Shown: positions 8,141 to 13,605 of the stretch, piece by piece
Numbering within the stretch: the first letter of the stretch is position 1
How the letters are laid out: each line of letters opens with the position of its first letter
Assembly: GCA_024220525.1 (NCBI GenBank)
Contig: JAMYWO010000001.1
Location: 1 to 13,605 of the forward strand
Length of the DNA stretch: 13,605 bases
Source of the DNA: Cochliopodium minus
Taxonomy: Eukaryota > Discosea > Himatismenida > Cochliopodiidae
Reading direction: 5' to 3'
The notes under the pieces: generated by a model
Databases searched by the model: none
Told to the model about the DNA's origin: nothing
Seen by the model: only the letters and a program-made list of their open reading frames with translations
Position numbers and translations under genes: made by a program

Positions 8141-8856
8141 ATGGATAAAATAGATGTTTGTATTATCGATGAATTAAGCGAGGAAAATGGAATAAATTTA
8201 CCAAAAGAGGAACCGCCAATAAAAGTTGAAATAGAATTTAAAGGGGAATTCAATAACAATAATCTCAAATATTTATATGCGATAAAATATTTTTTTATCT
8301 TTCTATCAACTAGTTTTGTTTATAAAATGTTCAATAAGGTTTCAACTTCTTTGAAATGAAATTTTTATACTTACCATTTTAGTACTTATATGAAAACGAG
8401 AAAAATAGTAATTCCTCATATAATCGTTTGGCAAAATGGTTTTCCAGACAAGATAATAAAAAAGAGATCAAGAAAATAAGATTGGGATTCAAATGTTTGG
8501 ATAATAATATGAAAGAAGTTGATTCATTGATTGAATATCTCAGAGAAGAACAAAATATTGAATTAGAATCGATTGATGGAACAACTGATCAAGAATACAA
8601 GACATTTCTTTATTTTGCAAGAAATCCGACTCGCATTTATGAACATAAAGATTTATTGAAGAAGAAAATAAATTCGATTCCTCATGTTCAAAATAGAATT
8701 TTGATCATAACAGATAGAATCAAAAAACCAAATTCACATGATTTTTCAGATTTGGGATGCTCTGTTGTTACCTTCAAATTTGAAGATGATACAATCAATA
8801 TTTCGGAAGAAAGAGAATCCATCAATTATTTGATCAATTTATTTGGCTTGAATTAA
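8141..8856 (+). CDS. Chimeric partner protein: unique N-terminus joined to the shared C-terminal domain
   Basis: ATG at 8141 follows an A15 run. The first 66 codons (8141-8338) read MDKIDVCIIDELSEENG and continue to a hydrophobic segment around YAIKYFFIFLSTSF that may be a membrane anchor. A 44-bp intron is proposed (8339-8382, AAG|GTTTCA ... ATTTTAG), after which 8383-8856 continues in frame: YLYENEKNSNSS, then the same SYNRLAKW-to-FGLN domain found at the end of the 10309-11121 gene. The total would be 223 aa. From 8409 onward the DNA matches the second copy without a visible difference. Without the intron the first ORF stops at 8359, with a 72-aa product. The C-terminal domain is clear; the splice and hence the full chimera are inferred. 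Confidence 0.55.
8339..8382 (+). other. Proposed 44-bp intron in chimeric partner gene
   Basis: The donor is AAG|GTTTCA and the acceptor CATTTTAG|TACTTA. Phase 0 on both sides restores one frame from 8141 to 8856. It is shorter than the other introns in the window, which makes it the weakest link in the chimeric model. Confidence 0.5.
8409..8419. repeat. 11-bp junction sequence, first occurrence
   Basis: TAATTCCTCAT marks the left limit of the tandem unit. It recurs at 10674-10684 and 12939-12949. To its left the sequence is unique (AAAAATAG); to its right copies 1 and 2 are identical. Confidence 0.85.
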
Positions 8857-9008
8857 TTGCAACATAAAAATATTAATTCACAACATAAAATCAGAAAATT
8901 AAAATATTTTTAAATTTAAAAATTATTATTATTTTATGAAAAAAATTATTTATTTACTCAATAAAAATATAATAAAAAAAATAAAAAAAAATAAAAAAAT
9001 AAAACAAA

Positions 9009-10190
9009 ATGAACCAACTCAGATTCTTATATGGCTTTAATACTATCAAGATAGAATGGGATTTCAAACATGAAAAATATCAACATTGTTTAAAGGAATT
9101 TGTTCTCAAAAAAAATAATATTACAATTTATCAAGGTTCTGAACCATTTTTCGTCTTGAAAGACTTGAAAAAAGGAGAAAAGGCAATTTATACACTTACA
9201 GGACAGTTTGAGAGCTTTTGGTCAAAATGGGAAGATAAAATATGCAACCGCACATTTACTGTTCCAAATTTTGAAGTGTATTCTTTGGAATTAGATTTGC
9301 TAAATTCAATTAAAAACTATTCTCCAAAATCCCAGAAGCTTGAAGAAAAATTTAAACACGTCAAAATCAACAGTGCCAATGTTTTTTTAGCGGGTGGTGT
9401 TGGATCTGGTAAAAAATTTTTAACAAATTATTTTTTATTTTTGATTTCAGAATTATATTAATTTTTAATAAATATAAAAGGAAAATCTTCAATTGTGAAT
9501 ACTTTTGATACTTGTCTCCAAAACTCTGGGAAAATATCGAGACAAGTGAGAACATTGGATTGGGAAAATCATGTCTCTAAAAAGTTCAGTTGCCATGATT
9601 TTAACAAATTTGAAAGTGAAACAAAAATAAAATTGTTCGATGCTTGGGGATGGGTTCCTAAAACGAATCATGACAAACTTTCTATTAGCTCAATGCTTGG
9701 TGGAAAATTACCTTTAGAGTTTGAAATTGGGAAAGATCCAATGGAGAAGTTGATCCAAAATCCCACTTTGAACGACAGCATCCATTGTGTTGTATTTTTA
9801 GTTGATTATAAAAACTATGATAAAGATGATTACTATGAAAAATTCCGCGATTTCAGAGAAGTGGCTGATGATAAAGAAATTCCTTATCTTGTTGTAATTA
9901 CCAAATGTGATGAAACAGATAACAAAGAACATGATACTCTCCTCAAGCAGAATTATCTAAAAATTTACGAAAGCCATAAGTTGAATCAAATTAGATGCAC
10001 TGTTTCAGAAAAATCAGGTGTCAAACCGGGGGATATATATTTCATGATTAATTACTCTATTCAATATTCCCCAAAAAAAGAAATTAATAACCTTGCCTTA
10101 AATTTCCTTTCCGAAGTTTTGTCTTGTTGTGATACCTACTACTCCAAATTATATGTTGGTACTGCCCAACATTCATTTTTGCAAAATTAA
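9009..10190 (+). CDS. IFI44-like GTPase, copy 1
   Basis: Two exons (9009-9408 and 9481-10190) joined across a 72-bp intron give 369 aa. Residues 1 to about 100 look like a beta-sandwich of fibronectin-III type (IKIEWDF, VLKDLKKGEKAIYTL, FTVPNFEVY). The G domain follows: Walker A GGVGSGKS (129-136), DAWG as DxxG (187-190), SIHCVVFLVD, and VVITKCDE with TKCD at 274-277. The late strand TVSEKSG probably forms G5. The spacing, and the pairing of IHCVVFLVD with IPYLVVITKCDE, resemble animal interferon-induced protein 44 (IFI44/IFI44L) and its many protist relatives. The intron interrupts the Walker A glycine codon (GSG|KSS). No signal peptide or lipid-anchor site is seen. The start is the first ATG after an A-rich leader. 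GTP binding is likely; the cellular role is unknown. Confidence 0.8.
9409..9480 (+). other. Intron inside the Walker A codon, copy 1
   Basis: The donor is CTG|GTAAAA and the acceptor ATAAAAG|GAAAATC. If it is not removed, translation goes on as GSGKKFLTNYF and stops after 150 aa, losing the whole G domain. An earlier AG (TTTCAG at 9435-9440) would lead into stop codons and is not usable. Confidence 0.75.
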
Positions 10191-10308
10191 ATTAAAAGCA
10201 ATTGATCTCTTCAAAGATAATTGAAATAAATAATTTTGGGCTTTAAAATGAAAATCTGCAACCAAAGCAACAATAATATTTCTTTTTGAAAAAATAAAAA
10301 AAAAAAAA
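10191..10308. promoter_or_regulatory. Spacer between GTPase copy 1 and partner gene
   Basis: This 118-bp stretch ends in an A13 run directly before the ATG at 10309. It must carry the 3' end of the GTPase gene and the partner promoter, if each is transcribed alone. The same sequence recurs at 12456-12573. Confidence 0.4.
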
Positions 10309-11121
10309 ATGAATCAAAAAAAACCAGTTTTTAATGGATGTGATATCACCTATTTATCAAATTATAATGACTTTTTAGAAGAAGATTGTCAAAAAATTGG
10401 GGATATAATGAAAGATAGAGAGGAAATAATGAAAGATAGAGAGGAAAAAGTATTCACTTTTCAAGAAACTCAAAATCACTTAAGTTTAATAAATTCTGCT
10501 CTTACATATTCAAATAAGATCAAAAATCAATTATTATTTCTTTCTCTTTCTCATGATAAAATGTTTTTGCAACAATGTTTAAAGGATTTTAGTAATGAAT
10601 CAAGATTTTATGACCTTCAATCGAAATATCAGAAGTTGATTGAAGATTCTTTGAACAAAGAAAAAAACAATAATAATTCCTCATATAATCGTTTGGCAAA
10701 ATGGTTTTCCAGACAAGATAATAAAAAAGAGATCAAGAAAATAAGATTGGGATTCAAATGTTTGGATAATAATATGAAAGAAGTTGATTCATTGATTGAA
10801 TATCTCAGAGAAGAACAAAATATTGAATTAGAATCGATTGATGGAACAACTGATCAAGAATACAAGACATTTCTTTATTTTGCAAGAAATCCGACTCGCA
10901 TTTATGAACATAAAGATTTATTGAAGAAGAAAATAAATTCGATTCCTCATGTTCAAAATAGAATTTTGATCATAACAGATAGAATCAAAAAACCAAATTC
11001 ACATGATTTTTCAGATTTGGGATGCTCTGTTGTTACCTTCAAATTTGAAGATGATACAATCAATATTTCGGAAGAAAGAGAATCCATCAATTATTTGATC
11101 AATTTATTTGGCTTGAATTAA
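10309..11121 (+). CDS. Full-length partner protein, coiled-coil plus alpha/beta C-terminal domain
   Basis: A single-exon gene of 270 aa, not recognised. Residues 1 to about 120 are helical and charged, with a heptapeptide IMKDREE repeated in tandem (about residues 33-46), then a Leu-rich helix NQLLFLSLSHDKM and an Asn-rich linker KNNNNSS. From about residue 128 a compact domain begins (KWFSRQDNKKEIKKIRLGF), followed by YLREEQNIELESIDG, NRILIITD and CSVVTF, alternating strands and helices and ending INYLINLFGLN. No Walker motif is visible. It stands alone between the two GTPase copies, in the same direction, 118 bp after one and 152 bp before the other, which suggests joint function. The duplication joint (10674-10684) lies exactly between the helical part and the C-terminal domain, so this gene may itself be a fusion created by the duplication. 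Confidence 0.75.
   Translation: MNQKKPVFNGCDITYLSNYNDFLEEDCQKIGDIMKDREEIMKDREEKVFTFQETQNHLSLINSALTYSNKIKNQLLFLSLSHDKMFLQQCLKDFSNESRFYDLQSKYQKLIEDSLNKEKNNNNSSYNRLAKWFSRQDNKKEIKKIRLGFKCLDNNMKEVDSLIEYLREEQNIELESIDGTTDQEYKTFLYFARNPTRIYEHKDLLKKKINSIPHVQNRILIITDRIKKPNSHDFSDLGCSVVTFKFEDDTINISEERESINYLINLFGLN
10407..10448 (+). repeat. 21-bp in-frame tandem repeat in partner gene
   Basis: ATAATGAAAGATAGAGAGGA is repeated twice in frame, coding IMKDREE twice within a predicted coiled coil. The second tandem copy carries the same duplication (12672-12713). Confidence 0.85.
10674..10684. repeat. 11-bp junction sequence, middle occurrence
   Basis: TAATTCCTCAT sits at the copy 1/copy 2 joint, within the codons for NSSY of the full-length partner gene. 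It separates the helical N-terminal part from the C-terminal domain. Confidence 0.85.
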
Positions 11122-11273
11122 TTGCAACATAAAAATATTAATTCACAACATAAAATCAGAAAATTAAAATATTTTTAAATTTAAAAATTATTATTATTTT
11201 ATGAAAAAAATTATTTATTTACTCAATAAAAATATAATAAAAAAAATAAAAAAAAATAAAAAAATAAAACAAA
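11122..11273. promoter_or_regulatory. Spacer upstream of GTPase copy 2
   Basis: This 152-bp AT-rich stretch matches 8857-9008 in every base I compared. It contains CAACATAAAA-type direct repeats (ATTGCAACATAAAA and TTCACAACATAAAA) shortly after the partner stop, then A-rich sequence to the ATG. It is the likely GTPase promoter and partner 3' end. Confidence 0.4.
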
Positions 11274-12455
11274 ATGAACCAACTCAGATTCTTATATGGC
11301 TTTAATACTATCAAGATAGAATGGGATTTCAAACATGAAAAATATCAACATTGTTTAAAGGAATTTGTTCTCAAAAAAAATAATATTACAATTTATCAAG
11401 GTTCTGAACCATTTTTCGTCTTGAAAGACTTGAAAAAAGGAGAAAAGGCAATTTATACACTTACAGGACAGTTTGAGAGCTTTTGGTCAAAATGGGAAGA
11501 TAAAATATGCAACCGCACATTTACTGTTCCAAATTTTGAAGTGTATTCTTTGGAATTAGATTTGCTAAATTCAATTAAAAACTATTCTCCAAAATCCCAG
11601 AAGCTTGAAGAAAAATTTAAACACGTCAAAATCAACAGTGCCAATGTTTTTTTAGCGGGTGGTGTTGGATCTGGTAAAAAATTTTTAACAAATTATTTTT
11701 TATTTTTGATTTCAGAATTATATTAATTTTTAATAAATATAAAAGGAAAATCTTCAATTGTGAATACTTTTGATACTTGTCTCCAAAACTCTGGGAAAAT
11801 ATCGAGACAAGTGAGAACATTGGATTGGGAAAATCATGTCTCTAAAAAGTTCAGTTGCCATGATTTTAACAAATTTGAAAGTGAAACAAAAATAAAATTG
11901 TTCGATGCTTGGGGATGGGTTCCTAAAACGAATCATGACAAACTTTCTATTAGCTCAATGCTTGGTGGAAAATTACCTTTAGAGTTTGAAATTGGGAAAG
12001 ATCCAATGGAGAAGTTGATCCAAAATCCCACTTTGAACGACAGCATCCATTGTGTTGTATTTTTAGTTGATTATAAAAACTATGATAAAGATGATTACTA
12101 TGAAAAATTCCGCGATTTCAGAGAAGTGGCTGATGATAAAGAAATTCCTTATCTTGTTGTAATTACCAAATGTGATGAAACAGATAACAAAGAACATGAT
12201 ACTCTCCTCAAGCAGAATTATCTAAAAATTTACGAAAGCCATAAGTTGAATCAAATTAGATGCACTGTTTCAGAAAAATCAGGTGTCAAACCGGGGGATA
12301 TATATTTCATGATTAATTACTCTATTCAATATTCCCCAAAAAAAGAAATTAATAACCTTGCCTTAAATTTCCTTTCCGAAGTTTTGTCTTGTTGTGATAC
12401 CTACTACTCCAAATTATATGTTGGTACTGCCCAACATTCATTTTTGCAAAATTAA
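11274..12455 (+). CDS. IFI44-like GTPase, copy 2
   Basis: Exons are 11274-11673 and 11746-12455. The protein and the intron are the same as in copy 1, with no difference seen over 1,182 bp including silent sites and intron bases. The motifs are therefore the same (Walker A split by the intron, DAWG, TKCD). Perfect identity at silent and intronic positions points to a very recent copying event, ongoing gene conversion, or a duplication artefact of assembly. The downstream neighbour is the truncated partner, not the full one. Confidence 0.8.
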
Positions 12456-12573
12456 ATTAAAAGCAATTGATCTCTTCAAAGATAATTGAAATAAATAATT
12501 TTGGGCTTTAAAATGAAAATCTGCAACCAAAGCAACAATAATATTTCTTTTTGAAAAAATAAAAAAAAAAAAA

Positions 12574-12951
12574 ATGAATCAAAAAAAACCAGTTTTTAAT
12601 GGATGTGATATCACCTATTTATCAAATTATAATGACTTTTTAGAAGAAGATTGTCAAAAAATTGGGGATATAATGAAAGATAGAGAGGAAATAATGAAAG
12701 ATAGAGAGGAAAAAGTATTCACTTTTCAAGAAACTCAAAATCACTTAAGTTTAATAAATTCTGCTCTTACATATTCAAATAAGATCAAAAATCAATTATT
12801 ATTTCTTTCTCTTTCTCATGATAAAATGTTTTTGCAAGATAGTTTTAAGGATTTTAGTAATGAATCAAGATTTTATGACCTTCAAACGAAATATCTTAAG
12901 TTGATTGAAGATTCTTTGAACAAAGAAAAAAACTATACTAATTCCTCATGA
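12574..12951 (+). CDS. Truncated partner protein (N-terminal half only)
   Basis: It is 125 aa long. It starts like the full-length partner (MNQKKPVFNGCDITYL, with the IMKDREE pair) but differs at several residues near the end and stops at TGA immediately after NSS, where the 11-bp junction sequence meets unrelated DNA. The alpha/beta C-terminal domain is missing. It could be a real short protein, for instance a competitor through its coiled coil, the ancestral form to which the C-terminal domain was added, or simply a broken end copy. The frame is intact to the stop. Confidence 0.6.
   Translation: MNQKKPVFNGCDITYLSNYNDFLEEDCQKIGDIMKDREEIMKDREEKVFTFQETQNHLSLINSALTYSNKIKNQLLFLSLSHDKMFLQDSFKDFSNESRFYDLQTKYLKLIEDSLNKEKNYTNSS
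12939..12949. repeat. 11-bp junction sequence, last occurrence
   Basis: TAATTCCTCAT is the last sequence shared with the tandem unit. The following bases (GATTTGAATC) are unique in the window. Confidence 0.85.
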
Positions 12952-13069
12952 TTTGAATCTTTCATCTTGCAAAGTACAACACAACCGTCCTCAACTAAAG
13001 TTTTTAAATGGAAGGTATGTTGCTTTGTTAATGATAGCTCCTTCAAAAAAAGAAAAATTTAAACTTTAA
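12947..13069 (+). pseudogene. Orphan ORF remnant right of the array
   Basis: In the frame starting at CAT 12947, about 40 codons read HDLNLSSCKVQHNRPQ, then LKFLNGRYVALLMIAPSKKEK, to a TAA at 13067. The residue mix is protein-like, including a hydrophobic YVALLMIA strand, but no ATG leads it and the family is not recognised. AAG|GTATGT at 13016 could also be a splice donor, in which case only the first part is an exon. It may be the displaced 3' end of whatever gene occupied this site before the duplication. Confidence 0.35.
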
Positions 13070-13092
13070 AAAGAAAAAATTTTTTTTTGTTT

Positions 13093-13390
13093 TTAATCAA
13101 TACAATCATAATGGTAAGAAACTCTCCCAAAATCAGGAGAGTTAGGAAAATCAGTAGCCATGAAATTGGGAAAGAGATCTTTCTTATAAAACTGTTGGAT
13201 CTCCTTGGCGTTTGTCTTCCAAACGCGAGAGAAAAAAGCTTTCTTCTTCTGCTCCAAAGAAAACTTGAAACGGTCGAAGGGGGAGGAGAAAAAGTAGAGA
13301 TCGTTTTGGAATTCTTGAAGAGGTTTCACGTCGCTTGGGAGACAGTCCACAAAACAGAGTTGGGTATCTTTCGATTTCAAATAGGATATC
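13093..13390 (-). CDS. Last exon of an unrecognised minus-strand gene
   Basis: The stretch is open from an acceptor AAG at 13392-13391 to a stop at 13093, about 99 aa. It reads ISYLKSKDTQLCFVDCLP, then LYFFSSPFDRFKFSLEQ, and ends DFGRVSYHYDCID. It is richer in G and C and in aromatic residues than AT-driven chance ORFs, so I take it as coding. Upstream on the minus strand lies about 140 bp of AT-rich sequence with a consensus donor TGT|GTAAGT at about 13536, consistent with an intron; the previous exon would run off the window edge. No family is recognised. It converges on the array's right flank. Confidence 0.5.
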
Positions 13391-13605
13391 CTTTTTTTTT
13401 TAAAAAATAAAAATTATTAAAAAGTAAAAATAAAATGAAATATAAAATAAAAATAAGAAAAATAAAAAATAAAAATAAATAATAAAAAATAAAAAAATAA
13501 AAAAATAAAAAATAAAATATAAAATAAAAAATACTTACACAAATTATATTAAAAAAATTATTAAATAAAATCAAAATTTTTTGAAAGACAACTTATTTTG
13601 GTCAA
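13391..13605 (-). other. AT-rich probable intron and window edge
   Basis: Between 13391 and about 13535 the plus strand is AAAATAAAA-type low-complexity sequence, probably the intron before the 13093-13390 exon. Beyond the GTAAGT donor the minus strand reads TTTTTTAATATAATTTGT with no clear coding frame back to the window edge, so the upstream exon cannot be defined. Confidence 0.4.

Larger units (their letters stand above)
8409..10673. repeat. Tandem unit, copy 1 (2,265 bp)
   Basis: It contains the 3' part of a partner gene, the IFI44-like GTPase gene and the 5' part of the next partner gene. Every landmark recurs exactly 2,265 bp later (starts at 9009/11274, 9495/11760 and 10309/12574), and the homopolymer runs keep their length. 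Both inter-gene spacers read the same by eye. Confidence 0.95.
10674..12938. repeat. Tandem unit, copy 2 (2,265 bp)
   Basis: By eye it is identical to copy 1 for about 2.15 kb. Nine substitutions are crowded into the last ~100 bp (12838-12938 against 10573-10673). They change QCLK to DSFK, SKYQK to TKYLK and NNNN to NYTN. Confidence 0.93.

Noticed and set aside
8008-8268. Minus-strand 86-aa ORF
   Set aside because: It overlaps the chimeric partner start in antisense and consists of AT-driven Phe/Ser/Asn runs.
9367-9671. Minus-strand ORFs inside both GTPase copies
   Set aside because: They are antisense to the Walker A and switch region and repeat in both units only because the DNA is duplicated.
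8409-12949. Insertion of a transposable element with an 11-bp target-site duplication
   Set aside because: The unit contains no transposase or inverted ends, and its edges lie inside a gene shared across copies, so unequal exchange or slippage explains it better.
13087-13410. Plus-strand 107-aa ORF
   Set aside because: It is antisense to the more protein-like minus-strand exon, which has a fitting splice acceptor.

Overview
The window looks like nuclear DNA of a very AT-rich, intron-rich single-celled eukaryote. The reasons are short AT-rich introns that interrupt coding blocks at family-conserved positions, long runs of A directly before start codons, and the gene families themselves: Rab/Ras GTPases, a nucleotide-rhamnose synthase, a plant TOM1-like 7TM protein and IFI44-like GTPases. 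An amoeboid protist (dictyostelid-like Amoebozoa, or Anaeramoeba-like) fits best, but the species cannot be fixed from the sequence. No tRNA, rRNA, CRISPR array or bacterial operon signal was found.

Layout. (1) 1-450: a strong isolated hairpin and one orphan exon carrying an ADYVD-W-GGGVV motif. (2) 522-3563, minus strand: two genes that reconstruct completely, a 7-exon Rab-like GTPase (203 aa, 522-1561) and a 5-exon nucleotide-rhamnose epimerase/reductase (294 aa, 1765-3563). (3) 3918-6846, plus strand: three head-to-tail Rab-like copies with the same exon plan as the minus-strand Rab, each damaged to a different degree. The last stops at a single N (6847), probably an assembly join. (4) 6953-7726: the last two exons of a TOM1/THH1-like multi-pass membrane protein. 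(5) 8141-12951: a 2,265-bp tandem duplication that alternates an IFI44-like GTPase (369 aa, two apparently identical copies) with an unrecognised coiled-coil plus alpha/beta protein ('partner protein'). This gives the order chimeric partner, GTPase, full partner (270 aa), GTPase, truncated partner (125 aa). (6) 12952-13605: an orphan ORF remnant, then the last exon of an unrecognised minus-strand gene.

How the parts relate. The Rab cluster is a local family caught in birth and decay, and its very small exons (down to 8, 18 and 20 nt) stay recognisable after the reading frame is gone. The GTPase/partner array is the most interesting part. The two genes always alternate in the same direction, the array was copied very recently, and every copy boundary lies inside the partner gene at the same 11-bp sequence. 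The partner gene has therefore been reshuffled into three versions (a different N-terminus, full length, and lacking the C-terminal domain) while the GTPase stayed constant. IFI44-like GTPases are linked to immunity in animals, so a paired defence or stress module is possible, but that is inference.
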